From positions 40,339 through 104,338 of the forward strand of contig JBBIKC010000004.1 of assembly GCA_037445635.1 (NCBI GenBank): DNA of 64,000 nt, written 5' to 3'. Positions 48,050 to 56,495 of this stretch are shown here, piece by piece (the first letter of the stretch is position 1; the number at the start of each line of letters is the position of its first letter). The notes under the pieces are model-generated. The model was not told the origin of the DNA, did no database searches, and saw only the letters and a program-made list of their open reading frames with translations. Source of the DNA: JBFMCC01 sp037445635 (GTDB taxonomy: Bacteria; Chloroflexota; Anaerolineae; Anaerolineales; Villigracilaceae). The position numbers were made by a program, and so were the translations under genes.

Positions 48050-49261
48050 TTATAGCGCCGCGGCTTTCTTCAGCGCGGCGGCCTTGTCGGTGCGTTCCCA
48101 CGGGAACTCGATATCGTCGCGGCCGAAGTGGCCGTAGGCGGCCGTCTTGCGATAGATGGGCTTGCGCAGGCCGAGATCGCGGATGATGGCGCCGGGGCGC
48201 AGGTCGAAGTGCTCGTTGATCAGCGCGGCGATCTTCTCGTCCGCGATCTTGCCCGTGCCGAACGTTTCCACGTTGACCGAGAGCGGGTGCGCCACGCCGA
48301 TGGCGTACGCCACCTGGATCTCGACGCGGTCCGCAATGCCTGCGGCCACCACGTTCTTGGCCGCGTAGCGCGCCGCGTACGCGGCGGAGCGGTCCACTTT
48401 CGTCGGGTCTTTGCCGCTGAACGCGCCGCCGCCGTGACGGCCCATGCCGCCGTAGGTATCCACGATGATCTTGCGCCCGGTCACGCCCGCGTCGCCCTGC
48501 GGTCCGCCGATGACGAAACGCCCGGTGGGGTTGACGAAGATCTTGAGGTCCTTATCCACCATGCCGTCGGGCATGCTCGGCAGGATGATGTGTTCGGTCA
48601 CCTGTTCGCGGATGTCGGCATGCGAAATATCGGGGGAATGCTGGGTGGAGATGAGTACCGTGTCAATCCGCTTCGGTTTCCCGTGCGAATATTCCACCGT
48701 CACCTGGCTCTTGCCATCGGGCCTCAGCCAGGGAAGTTCGCCGCGCTTGCGCGCCTCGCTCAAGCGCCGCGTGAGTTTGTGCGCCAGGTAGATGGGCATG
48801 GGCAGGAGGGTGGGGGTCTCGTTGCAGGCATAGCCGAACATCATGCCCTGGTCGCCCGCGCCGATGGTTTCCACCTCCTCGTCGGTCACTTCGTGGCCGC
48901 GCGATTCGAGCGCGTGATCCACGCCCATGGCAATGTCGCTGGATTGTTTGGCGATGGCCACCAGCACGCCGCACGAGTTGCCGTCCAGGCCCTTCTCGCT
49001 CGAATCGTATCCGATCTCGTTGATGACCTTGCGGGCCAGGTCGTCGTAATTGAACACGGCGTTGGTGGTGATCTCGCCCAGCAGCATCACATAGCCGGTC
49101 TTGGCGGCCGTCTCGCAGGCCACGCGCGAGCGGGGATCCTGCTCGAGGCAGGCATCCAGCACTGCGTCCGAGATCTGATCGCAGAGCTTGTCGGGGTGGC
49201 CTTCCGTCACAGACTCGGATGTGAACATCAATTTGGGCGATGTCATGAAGGTCGTACTCAT
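48050..49261 (-). CDS. metK: S-adenosylmethionine synthetase
   Basis: A 403-aa enzyme making SAM from methionine and ATP. It has FTSESVTEGHPDKLCDQISDAVLD at the N-terminus, the GAGDQGMMFGYAC signature (about 130-142), the phosphate loop GGGAFSGKDPTKVDRSAAYAARY and the C-terminal DLRPGAIIRDLGLRKPIY. Full length. ATG 49261 follows AAGGAG. It is preceded on the same strand by a SAM-I riboswitch, so high SAM should reduce expression. Confidence 0.97.
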   Translation of the reverse strand: MSTTFMTSPKLMFTSESVTEGHPDKLCDQISDAVLDACLEQDPRSRVACETAAKTGYVMLLGEITTNAVFNYDDLARKVINEIGYDSSEKGLDGNSCGVLVAIAKQSSDIAMGVDHALESRGHEVTDEEVETIGAGDQGMMFGYACNETPTLLPMPIYLAHKLTRRLSEARKRGELPWLRPDGKSQVTVEYSHGKPKRIDTVLISTQHSPDISHADIREQVTEHIILPSMPDGMVDKDLKIFVNPTGRFVIGGPQGDAGVTGRKIIVDTYGGMGRHGGGAFSGKDPTKVDRSAAYAARYAAKNVVAAGIADRVEIQVAYAIGVAHPLSVNVETFGTGKIADEKIAALINEHFDLRPGAIIRDLGLRKPIYRKTAAYGHFGRDDIEFPWERTDKAAALKKAAAL

Positions 49262-49287
49262 TGGGATTGGGTCTCCTTAGTAAAATG

Positions 49288-49320
49288 AAATTGCCCCTCC
49301 GGTTCGTGAAAGGGCAATTT
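49288..49320 (-). terminator. Riboswitch-controlled terminator before metK
   Basis: Minus-strand AAATTGCCC and GGGCAATTT form a 9-bp stem around TTTCACGAACCGGAG, followed by CATTTTA. It lies between the SAM-I aptamer and the metK ribosome-binding site. The T-run is imperfect. Confidence 0.7.
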
Positions 49321-49338
49321 GCGAAGTACGCGGCTGCC

Positions 49339-49470
49339 CTCTCATCTCCCAGAACATTGACAATCCATTCGGATCGTCCTCTGCCGGAATTGGCACCTTT
49401 CCCTGCGATTGCTCGCTGGAAGGTTGTCGAGGCTTCGTCGGGCCGGTCCCTCCGCCTCTCTGGATAAGAG
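49339..49470 (-). ncRNA. SAM-I (S-box) riboswitch
   Basis: Read on the minus strand, CTCTTATCCAGAG opens P1, followed by GGCGGAGGGACCGGCCC, GAAGCC, CAACC and a later AAGGTGCCAATTCC, ending GATGAGAG that closes P1. These are the conserved S-box landmarks: the kink-turn and the GGxGGAGGGACxGGCCC core. The target is metK. Confidence 0.95.
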
Positions 49471-49611
49471 TTGCCGTTAGGGGCTGTTGAATTGTAGCGG
49501 CATAATACCACAGCCGGGCAAGCCAGTCAATTTAAACGATCCTCGGGGACCAAGCAGGGGATGCAAATCAGGCGACGCGGCTGGCGGCGGTCGAAATGTT
49601 TACCAGTTGTT

Positions 49612-49666
49612 AACCCACCCTTCCATTGCCTTTAAACGTGGGTTGGTATCCTTGGCGGAGTATAAA
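49612..49666 (+). promoter_or_regulatory. Putative regulated promoter of pstS
   Basis: AACCCAC (49612-49618) and GTGGGTT (49638-49644) form an inverted repeat whose right arm covers the expected -35 zone. TATAAA at 49661-49666 is a plausible -10, about 19 nt before ATG 49685. The site suits a phosphate regulator, which is not in this window. Confidence 0.5.
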
Positions 49667-49684
49667 ACTAAAAGGAGACAAGAA

Positions 49685-50752
49685 ATGACCAAATCAGTTC
49701 GTTCCCTGTTGTTCGTGTTTGTCGCAGCGAGCCTCCTGCTTGCCGCCTGCGGCGCGCCCGCCACGCCCGAAACGGTGACCGTGGTGCAGACCCAGATCGT
49801 TGAAGTTCCTGTAGAACAGACCGGTCCCGTCGAAGGCACCATCCTGGTGGACGGCTCCAGCACCGTCGCGCCCATCACGGCCGCGGTGGCGGAAGAATTC
49901 CAGGCGGAGTATCCCGAAGTGCGCGTACCGGTCGGCATTTCCGGCACGGGCGGCGGGTTCAAGAAATTCTGCAATGGCGAAACCGATATCTCGGACGCCT
50001 CCCGCCCCATCAAAGAATCCGAAACGGAGACCTGCGCTGCAAACAATATTGAATACATTGAACTGCCGGTCGCCTTCGACGGTCTGGCTGTGCTGGTCAA
50101 CCCGCAAAACGACTTCGTTTCCTGCCTGACGGTGGAGGAACTCAAGAAAATCTGGTCGCCCGAAGCCGAAGGTGTGATCACCAACTGGAATCAGGTGCGC
50201 GAGGGCTTCCCCGACCGCCCGCTCGCTCTCTACGGCGCAGGGACGGACTCTGGCACGTATGACTACTTCACTCAGGCTATCGTCGGCGAAGAAGGCGCCA
50301 GCCGCGGCGATTTCCTCCCCAGCGAAGACGATAACGTCCTCGTGCAGGGCATCGCCGGCGACCCGAACGCGCTCGGCTTCTTCGGTCTTGCCTATTACGA
50401 AGAGAACGCCGACAAGTTGAAACTGGTGGCGATTGACAACGGCGATGGCAACTGCGTCGAACCGAATGCCGAAACCGTTGCCAGCGGAACCTACCAGCCG
50501 CTCTCCCGCCCGCTCTTCATCTACGTCAACCGCGAGCGCATTGACCAGAAGGACGAAATCAGCGCCTTCATCGAGTTCTACCTGAAGAACGCGGGCACGC
50601 TTTCCGCCGAAGTGGGCTACATCCCGCTGACGGATGAGATCTACGCCCTGGCACAGAAGCGTTACGACGCCCGCATTACCGGCTCCATTTTCGAAGGTCT
50701 CGGCTCCACCGTTGGCGTTTCGCTCACCGACCTGTTGGCCAAAGAAAAGTAA
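49685..50752 (+). CDS. pstS: Phosphate ABC transporter substrate-binding lipoprotein PstS
   Basis: A 355-aa lipoprotein (signal peptide ending LLAACGAP). The phosphate-binding segments are ILVDGSSTVAPIT, ISGTGGGFKKFCNGETDISDASRPI and LYGAGTDSGTYDYFTQAI. These contain the T/S, GTGGG and SGT residues that contact phosphate. There are three to four Cys in the mature part (FCNGE, TCAAN, SCLTV). ATG 49685 follows AAAAGGAGACAAG. It is the first of pstSCAB-phoU. Confidence 0.95.
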   Translation: MTKSVRSLLFVFVAASLLLAACGAPATPETVTVVQTQIVEVPVEQTGPVEGTILVDGSSTVAPITAAVAEEFQAEYPEVRVPVGISGTGGGFKKFCNGETDISDASRPIKESETETCAANNIEYIELPVAFDGLAVLVNPQNDFVSCLTVEELKKIWSPEAEGVITNWNQVREGFPDRPLALYGAGTDSGTYDYFTQAIVGEEGASRGDFLPSEDDNVLVQGIAGDPNALGFFGLAYYEENADKLKLVAIDNGDGNCVEPNAETVASGTYQPLSRPLFIYVNRERIDQKDEISAFIEFYLKNAGTLSAEVGYIPLTDEIYALAQKRYDARITGSIFEGLGSTVGVSLTDLLAKEK

Positions 50753-50781
50753 GCGACAATTGAATCGTCCTATGGCATAAT

Positions 50782-50812
50782 GAGGGTTGGCAGGTTTGCC
50801 CTGCCAACCCTC
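50782..50812 (+). promoter_or_regulatory. Stable hairpin between pstS and pstC
   Basis: Perfect 13-bp arms GAGGGTTGGCAGG / CCTGCCAACCCTC with loop TTTGC, and no T-run. Such hairpins usually protect upstream mRNA, giving more binding protein than permease. Confidence 0.7.
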
Positions 50813-50834
50813 ACCGCCTGTAAAAAGGAGCTCC

Positions 50835-51764
50835 ATGCAAGAAAGTAAACTCGTCACCAACGCTGTCCTGTTACGCGGACGCGCAGACCATGACCGCCGC
50901 GAAAAAATCATTCGCGCCGTGCTGCTGCTTTTTGCCGCCGTGTCCATCCTCACCACGCTGGGCATCATCGCCGTTTTGCTCCAGGAGACCATCCTGTTCT
51001 TTCAGGAAGTCTCCATCATTGAGTTCTTCACCGAAACGCGCTGGACGCCGCTCTTTGCCTCCAAAAAATTCGGCGTCCTGCCGCTGGTGAACGGCACGAT
51101 TCTCGTCGCCGCAGGCGCCATGTTCATCGCCCTGCCGCTCGGTCTGCTTTCCGCCATCTACCTCAGCGAATACGCAAGCGACCGCGCCCGCAAAATCCTC
51201 AAGCCCCTGCTCGAAGTATTGGCAGGCGTGCCGACCGTCGTCTATGGTTATTTCGCGCTCACATTCATCACGCCCTTGCTTCAAAAAATCTGGCCCGAAA
51301 CCCAAGCCTTCAACGGATTGAGCGCCAGCATTGTGATGGGCTTCATGATTCTCCCCCTCGTCGCCTCGCTCTCCGAAGACGCCATGTCTGCCGTGCCGGG
51401 GTCACTGCGAGAGGCGGCGTATGCGCTTGGCGCGACCCGGCTCGAGGTCACACTAAGAACCGTCGTCCCCGCCGCACTTTCGGGCATCTCGGCGGCGTTC
51501 ATCCTGGCTGTCTCACGCGCCATCGGTGAGACGATGATCGTCGCCATCGCCGCGGGGCAGCAGCCCAAACTCACCCTCAACCCGCTCCAATCCATCGAAA
51601 CCATGACCGCCTACATCGTCCAGGTCAGCCTGGGCGACACGCCCCAGCAAAGCATCGCCTACAAGACCATCTTTGCAGTAGGCATGTTGTTGTTTTTGAT
51701 GACGCTCGTAATGAATTTATTCAGCAATTGGATCACGCGCCGCTATCGGGAGGTGTACGAATGA
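50835..51764 (+). CDS. pstC: Phosphate ABC transporter permease PstC
   Basis: A 309-aa permease with six transmembrane segments. Conserved stretches are GVLPLVNGTILVAAGAMFIALPLGLLSAIYLSEYA, EVLAGVPTVVYGYFAL and the EAA loop EAAYALGATRLEVTLRTVVPAALSG. It forms the channel with PstA. ATG 50835 follows AAGGAG; it starts 82 bp after pstS, past the hairpin. It overlaps pstA (ATGA). Confidence 0.94.
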   Translation: MQESKLVTNAVLLRGRADHDRREKIIRAVLLLFAAVSILTTLGIIAVLLQETILFFQEVSIIEFFTETRWTPLFASKKFGVLPLVNGTILVAAGAMFIALPLGLLSAIYLSEYASDRARKILKPLLEVLAGVPTVVYGYFALTFITPLLQKIWPETQAFNGLSASIVMGFMILPLVASLSEDAMSAVPGSLREAAYALGATRLEVTLRTVVPAALSGISAAFILAVSRAIGETMIVAIAAGQQPKLTLNPLQSIETMTAYIVQVSLGDTPQQSIAYKTIFAVGMLLFLMTLVMNLFSNWITRRYREVYE

Positions 51765-52648
51765 ACGGATTTTTTACGGACGAAGACGGACGCTTCGCCC
51801 CCCGCCTCAGCCTGCGTCTGCGCTTCGGACGCCTTTTCCAACTCCTCAGCCTCGCCGCCGTGACCCTCGGCTTGTTCCTGCTCTCTGTGCTACTGCTCGA
51901 CATCATCCTGGACGGCTACAAATGGCTGCGCCCCGAATTCTTCACCGAATTTCCCTCGCGCTTTCCCGAAAAATCGGGGCTGCGCTCCGCCCTGCAAGGC
52001 TCGTTGTGGATGATTGGCTTGACCGCGCTGGTGGCGTTTCCCATCGGCGTGGGCGCGGCGATTTACCTCGAAGAATATGCCAGCGATAACTGGTTCACGC
52101 GCTTCATTGAAATCAACATCTCCAACCTGGCGGGCGTGCCGTCCATCATTTACGGCTTGCTGGGGCTGGGCTTGTTCGTGCGCGGGTTGGAATTGGGACG
52201 CAGCGTGCTGGCAGGTTCGATGACCATGGCGCTGCTTGTGCTGCCCATCCTCATCGTCTCAGGGCGCGAGGCGATTCGCGCCGTGCCGCAGTCGGTGCGT
52301 CATGCCTCGCTGGCGCTGGGCGCAACCAAATGGCAGACGGTGCAGCATCACGTCCTGCCGTATGCCATGCCGGGCATTCTCACAGGCACTATCCTTGCCA
52401 TGTCGCGCGCCATCGGCGAGACCGCTCCGCTCATCACCATCGGCGCGCTGACCTACATCCGCTTCGATCTCAAAGGTCCGCTGGATTTGTTCACCGTCCT
52501 GCCGATTCAAATCTTCAACTGGGTTTCGCTGCCCAAAGCGGAATTTCAGCAGTTAGCGGCGGCAGGTATCATCGTTTTGCTGGCTGTTTTGCTGAGCATG
52601 AACGCGCTGGCGATTGTGTTACGAAACAGATTGCAAATTCGATGGTAG
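51761..52648 (+). CDS. pstA: Phosphate ABC transporter permease PstA
   Basis: A 295-aa permease with six transmembrane helices. Conserved parts are FPIGVGAAIYLEEYA, NLAGVPSIIYGLLGLGLF and the EAA-like VRHASLALGATKWQTVQHHVLPYAMPGILTGTILAMSRAIGETAPL. ATG 51761 overlaps the pstC stop. It pairs with PstC to form the membrane channel, energised by PstB. A hairpin-rich repeat separates it from pstB. Confidence 0.94.
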   Translation: MNGFFTDEDGRFAPRLSLRLRFGRLFQLLSLAAVTLGLFLLSVLLLDIILDGYKWLRPEFFTEFPSRFPEKSGLRSALQGSLWMIGLTALVAFPIGVGAAIYLEEYASDNWFTRFIEINISNLAGVPSIIYGLLGLGLFVRGLELGRSVLAGSMTMALLVLPILIVSGREAIRAVPQSVRHASLALGATKWQTVQHHVLPYAMPGILTGTILAMSRAIGETAPLITIGALTYIRFDLKGPLDLFTVLPIQIFNWVSLPKAEFQQLAAAGIIVLLAVLLSMNALAIVLRNRLQIRW

Positions 52649-52654
52649 ATGCTT

Positions 52655-52730
52655 CCCTCATCCCCAGCCCTTCCCCCAAAGGGGGAAGGGAGTTTCCCCT
52701 CTCCCCATGGGAGAGGGGTCAGGGGTGAGG
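52655..52730. repeat. REP-like hairpin repeat between pstA and pstB
   Basis: Outer CCTCATCCCC/GGGGTGAGG encloses two perfect hairpins: CCCTTCCCCC-AAA-GGGGGAAGGG (52668-52690) and the CCCCTCTCCC/GGGAGAGGGG stem (52696-52718). This is the dispersed CCCTCACCCC-type repeat. It may limit or stabilise pstB mRNA. Confidence 0.7.
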
Positions 52731-52746
52731 TCCCAAAGGTAACTTC

Positions 52747-53529
52747 ATGCACAAAACTCACGAAATCGCTCTCTCCGTCAAAAACCTCAACGTCTATTAC
52801 GGCAGTTTCCGCGCGCTAGAAAACATCTCGCTGGAGATTCCCGCGCGGCAGATTACATCCATCATCGGTCCGTCGGGCTGCGGCAAGTCCACCTTCCTGC
52901 GTTGCTTCAACCGCATGAACGACCTTGTTCCCACCGCCCGCGTGGAAGGCGAAGCGCTGTTCTACGGGCAGAACATCTACGACCCGAAGGTCAACCCTGT
53001 GGAAGTGCGCCGCCATGTCGGCATGGTGTTCCAAAAGCCGAATCCCTTCCCCAAGTCCATTTACGAGAACGTGGCATACGGTCCGCGCATCAACGGCTAC
53101 AAAGACAACATGGATGAACTGGTGGAGCGCTCCCTGCGTCAAGCCGCGCTGTGGGATGAAGTGAAAGACAACCTCAAAAAATCGGCGCTGGCGCTTTCGG
53201 GCGGTCAGCAGCAGCGGCTGTGCATCGCGCGCGCCATCGCCGTCGAACCGCAGGTCATCCTGATGGATGAACCCGCCTCCGCCCTCGACCCGATTGCCAC
53301 GCTCAAAATCGAAGAACTGATGCAGGAACTGAAAAAGGACTACACCATCGTCATCGTGACGCACAACATGCAGCAGGCCGCCCGCGCTTCCGATTACACC
53401 GCCATGATGATGCTTTCCAGGGAAGGTGAACGCTCCGGCACGGTCATCGAATATGACAAGACCAATGCGATCTTCACCACCCCGAAGGACAAACGAACCG
53501 AAGATTACGTCACCGGACGTTTTGGCTAA
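52747..53529 (+). CDS. pstB: Phosphate ABC transporter ATP-binding protein PstB
   Basis: A 260-aa ATPase with Walker A GPSGCGKSTFLRC (about 41-53), signature LSGGQQQRLCIARA (about 152-165), Walker B VILMDEPASALDP and the H-loop THNMQQAAR. FQKPNPFPKSIYENVAYG is a PstB hallmark. It energises PstCA. ATG 52747 is the natural start. The end is 44 bp before phoU. Confidence 0.95.
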   Translation: MHKTHEIALSVKNLNVYYGSFRALENISLEIPARQITSIIGPSGCGKSTFLRCFNRMNDLVPTARVEGEALFYGQNIYDPKVNPVEVRRHVGMVFQKPNPFPKSIYENVAYGPRINGYKDNMDELVERSLRQAALWDEVKDNLKKSALALSGGQQQRLCIARAIAVEPQVILMDEPASALDPIATLKIEELMQELKKDYTIVIVTHNMQQAARASDYTAMMMLSREGERSGTVIEYDKTNAIFTTPKDKRTEDYVTGRFG

Positions 53530-53539
53530 CAATCAGGGA

Positions 53540-53545
53540 TATAAT
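53540..53545 (+). promoter_or_regulatory. -10 box for a separate phoU transcript
   Basis: TATAAT 28 nt before ATG 53574, inside the pstB-phoU gap. It suggests phoU can be expressed apart from pstSCAB. Confidence 0.5.
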
Positions 53546-53573
53546 ACGACAACCAGAATGGAAACGAGGGCTC

Positions 53574-54266
53574 ATGCTTCGTAAAACTTTTGAATCGGAA
53601 ATTCAGCAGGTCAAGGATGATGTGCTTGTACTCGGCAGTATGGTCGAGCAGGCAGTCCTTGATTCTGTCGAAGCGCTGAAAAAGCGCGATATCAAAGCCT
53701 CCGAGAAAATCTTCGCAGAAGACCAGGAGATCAACAAGAAACGTTTTGAAATCGAGAACAAACTGATGGTGCTGATCGCCACACAACAACCCATGGCGCG
53801 CGACCTGCGCCTCCTGGCATCCACCCTGGAGATCGTCTCCGAACTGGAACGCATGGGCGATTACGCCAAGGGTATTGCCAACATCAACATCCGCATGGGC
53901 GATACTCCCCTGCTCAAACCGCTGATCGACGTCCCGCGCATGGCACAGAAAGGCGTGGACATGCTCCATCGCGCCCTCTCCGCCTTCGTCAACAGCGATG
54001 TGGAAACCGCCAAAACGATCCCCGTCGAGGACGATGAAGTGGACGCGCTTTATAACCAGGTCTACCGCGAACTGATGACCTTCGTCATCCAGGACCCAAA
54101 GACCATCGAGCGCGCCAACTGGCTTCTGTGGGTCGCCCACAACCTTGAGCGCTTCGCCGACCGCGTCACCAACATCTGCGAACGGACGATCTTCATCGCC
54201 ACCGGGGAAATGGGTGAGATCAAGAGCAGCGACGACGAATTCTGGAAACGGCAACGGCAAGAGTAG
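53574..54266 (+). CDS. phoU: Phosphate-signalling regulator PhoU
   Basis: A 230-aa protein with two three-helix repeats. The first has KDDVLVLGSMVEQAVLDSVEAL and MARDLRLLASTLEIVSELERMGDYAKGIANI. The second has LYNQVYRELMTFVIQDPKTIERANWLLWVAHNLERFADRVTNICERTIFIATGE. Each holds the metal-binding E(R/C)xxD-type motif (ERMGDYA, ERFADRV). It restrains Pst transport and histidine-kinase signalling. It lies in the usual place after pstB. Confidence 0.95.
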   Translation: MLRKTFESEIQQVKDDVLVLGSMVEQAVLDSVEALKKRDIKASEKIFAEDQEINKKRFEIENKLMVLIATQQPMARDLRLLASTLEIVSELERMGDYAKGIANINIRMGDTPLLKPLIDVPRMAQKGVDMLHRALSAFVNSDVETAKTIPVEDDEVDALYNQVYRELMTFVIQDPKTIERANWLLWVAHNLERFADRVTNICERTIFIATGEMGEIKSSDDEFWKRQRQE

Positions 54267-54371
54267 TAATGCGCACTGCCCTTTTCCTTTGCACCGGCGT
54301 CCCCTGTTCGGGCTTGTCGTTTGGGCGCTGTTTGGTAAAATTGCGCCATTGACTATCCAAGAGGAGAATCC

Positions 54372-55058
54372 ATGAAAAAGCCTTTGATTGCCCTTTCGCT
54401 TTTGCTGCTCGCCAGCCTGGCCTGTTCGACGCTCTCGGTGCCCGACGGGGGAGGAGGAGGCGGCGGAGGCGGAGGAGGAGACACGCCTACTCAGGCCAGC
54501 AGCGACATTCTGTTCCAGGATGATTTCTCGAATCCGTTCAGCGGCTGGGACCGCGTGTCCGACGGCGGCAACGTGACCGATTACGGCGACGGCGTATATC
54601 ACATGTACGTCGCCGAGTCTCAGTTGGACATCTGGGCCAACCCGGGCAAGAACTTTTCAGACGTCTCTGTGGAAGTGGACGCGACCAAGATCGGCGGCCC
54701 GGATGAGAACCTGGAAGGCCTGATCTGCCGCTACAATGATTCGGGCGGCTTCAAATTCTATATGTTCCTGATCGGCGCGGACGGGTACTACATCATCGCC
54801 CGCGTGGACAACGGCGCCCAGACCGGTATTTCCTCCGAGCAGATGCAACCGAGCGGAGTGATTCGCACCGGCAACGCCACCAACCGCATCCGTGCGGACT
54901 GCATCGGTCCGAACCTGACCATGTATGTCAACGGCCAGTTGGTCGCCTCCGCCACCGACGCGACCTACACCAGCGGCGACGTCGGACTGCTGGCGGGTAC
55001 GTTCAGCACGCCCGGCGCGGACATCCACTTCGACAACTTCGTGGTGAGACAGCCGTAA
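54372..55058 (+). CDS. Surface lipoprotein with concanavalin-like (LamG/GH16-like) beta domain
   Basis: A 228-aa lipoprotein. The signal peptide ends LASLACST (lipobox), a run of eleven Gly follows (about 29-39), and then comes a jelly-roll domain with ILFQDDFSNPFSGWDRVSDGG, FSDVSVEVDATKIGGPDEN, RYNDSGGFKFYMFLIGADGYYIIARV, TNRIRADCIGPNLTMYVNGQLVASA and a terminal FDNFVVRQP. This layout is common in secreted Chloroflexota proteins and may bind carbohydrate. It is followed by a strong terminator. Ligand unknown. Confidence 0.8.
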   Translation: MKKPLIALSLLLLASLACSTLSVPDGGGGGGGGGGGDTPTQASSDILFQDDFSNPFSGWDRVSDGGNVTDYGDGVYHMYVAESQLDIWANPGKNFSDVSVEVDATKIGGPDENLEGLICRYNDSGGFKFYMFLIGADGYYIIARVDNGAQTGISSEQMQPSGVIRTGNATNRIRADCIGPNLTMYVNGQLVASATDATYTSGDVGLLAGTFSTPGADIHFDNFVVRQP

Positions 55059-55073
55059 GTTTCGGCAAACCAA

Positions 55074-55112
55074 AAGCGGCCTGACGATGACTCGTCAGGC
55101 CGCTTCTTTTTT
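55074..55112. terminator. Bidirectional terminator
   Basis: AAGCGGCCTGACGA pairs perfectly with TCGTCAGGCCGCTT (14 bp, loop TGAC), with CTTTTTT on one side and CAAAAG on the other. It lies between the lipoprotein and the leftward FTR1 gene. Confidence 0.93.
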
Positions 55113-55117
55113 GGACC

Positions 55118-55978
55118 CTAAGCCTGTTGCCCCGCTTCGACATGGCCCGGGCGGCTCGACAGTCTCAACCCGAGGAAGACAGCCCCAAAGTACGCGCCAT
55201 AAGCCAGCATTTCGGTCAAAGACGGATTGCCGTTATATCCGAAGAGGGCTTTGAGCAATAGGCCAAAGGTGGAGTTCTCGTTCACAATGGCGTTGATGTC
55301 CCAAATGTGCTCCACAACCGCGGGAATCCAGCCGACCTCGTTGAACTCATGCACGCCGTGGGCCACGAGTCCCGCCGCGAAGAGGATCAGCAGGAAGCCC
55401 GTCACCTGGAAGAAGCGGCGCAGGTCGAGGCGGATGATGGCCGCGAAAATGGACCAGCCGAGCAGGATGGCCGTGCCGAGACCGAGGATCGCGCCGACGA
55501 GGGTTTGCACGGTGTCGGTGGCAAAGACGGAGGCGGTGAGGAAGAGGGCGAGTTCGATGCCCTCGCGCAGGATGGCAATGAACGCGACGAGAAAGACGGC
55601 ACGCGTGCCCGTGGAATGCTTGCCCTGGTGAGCAGCGCCTGGGAACGCGGCTTTGTGGATGTCCGCTTCGAGGTCCGATTTGAGCGTGCGCGCGGTGCGG
55701 CTCATCCAGAAGATCATCCACGTCAAAAGCGCGGCCGCGAAGATCATGGTGACGCCTTCGAAGATCTGTTCGGCTGCGCCTTCAAAAGAGAGACCGAGCA
55801 TGGTGAGCAGGACACCCCCCAGAATACTGAGCGCGGCCGCAGCGAACGTTCCCGCCCAGACGGCGGGAGTCAACTCCGTGCGGCGCAATTGACGAAGCGC
55901 GCCGAGCACAATTCCAATAATGAGAGCGGCTTCGATTCCTTCACGGAGGGAGAGCAGGTAACTGGCGAGCATGGACAC
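55118..55978 (-). CDS. FTR1-family iron permease
   Basis: A 286-aa protein with about seven transmembrane segments and two iron-binding REGxE motifs: LSLREGIEAALIIGIVLGAL (about 10-29) and AILREGIELALFLTASVFA (about 133-151). Both motifs are required in FTR1/EfeU-type permeases. A His/Asn-rich loop (HGVHEFNEVGW) lies late. It imports ferrous or ferric iron, often with EfeO or a multicopper oxidase; neither is next to it. The start is ATG 55978 (or ATG 55972). Confidence 0.9.
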   Translation of the reverse strand: MSMLASYLLSLREGIEAALIIGIVLGALRQLRRTELTPAVWAGTFAAAALSILGGVLLTMLGLSFEGAAEQIFEGVTMIFAAALLTWMIFWMSRTARTLKSDLEADIHKAAFPGAAHQGKHSTGTRAVFLVAFIAILREGIELALFLTASVFATDTVQTLVGAILGLGTAILLGWSIFAAIIRLDLRRFFQVTGFLLILFAAGLVAHGVHEFNEVGWIPAVVEHIWDINAIVNENSTFGLLLKALFGYNGNPSLTEMLAYGAYFGAVFLGLRLSSRPGHVEAGQQA

Positions 55979-56495
55979 CTCGATAAAGTGGGGAATAAAA
56001 ATCAGTCTATTTCAGGCTGATTTGTCGTGAAAATTGTATCATGCAGGGCGAGGAAGCGCCAAGATATTTATCATATTTTTCATAAATATTTGTCATCACG
56101 GATTTAGGACGAGGCCGCCAACTCAATGGGACACGGACGAGCGCGGAAAGACGCGGAGAGGTTTGAATATCTGACATGTCTCCCCCGCGCCTTGACCGAC
56201 CGTGGCGCACGTGGAAATAGGCCACATTCGATCAGACACTCGCGGACATGTCAGGTCTCTCCCCAGAATCAAAACCTGCCCGAGCGCTTCGCGCTCGAAG
56301 GGAGGCAGCGTGACAGCCGTCTTTTGAGTTGAAGCGCGCCGCGTAAGCTGTTTATCCGTTTTGACCGACGAGATTTATACTTCCTGAATGGGCGCTGCGT
56401 CGCTTTCGCTATGTTCAACATCCGGCATTTGGCTTCTGAAAAAGATTAATTTACTTCGCGATATAATTCGCCCATTCTTTTCCGGAGCGTAACCT
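55979..56495. other. Long intergenic region, no gene supported
   Basis: 517 bp with no credible gene. It holds the FTR1 palindrome, AT-rich sequence (56060-56090), ACACGGACGAGCGCGGAAAGA-like repeat words (56133-56153, one base over limit not quoted further), an inverted repeat CTGACATGTC (56171-56180) / GACATGTCAG (56245-56254) spanning 84 bp, and TATAAT at about 56463-56468 serving the next gene. Confidence 0.5.
55999..56023. promoter_or_regulatory. 25-bp interrupted palindrome upstream of FTR1
   Basis: AAATCAG (55999-56005) and CTGATTT (56017-56023) around an 11-bp centre, about 20 bp before ATG 55978. The position suits an iron-responsive operator. Sequence is not the consensus Fur or DtxR box. 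Confidence 0.5.

Noticed and set aside
52649..52746. Rho-independent terminator between pstA and pstB
   Set aside because: The hairpins lack T-runs and belong to a dispersed CCCTCACCCC-type repeat; the operon probably reads through.
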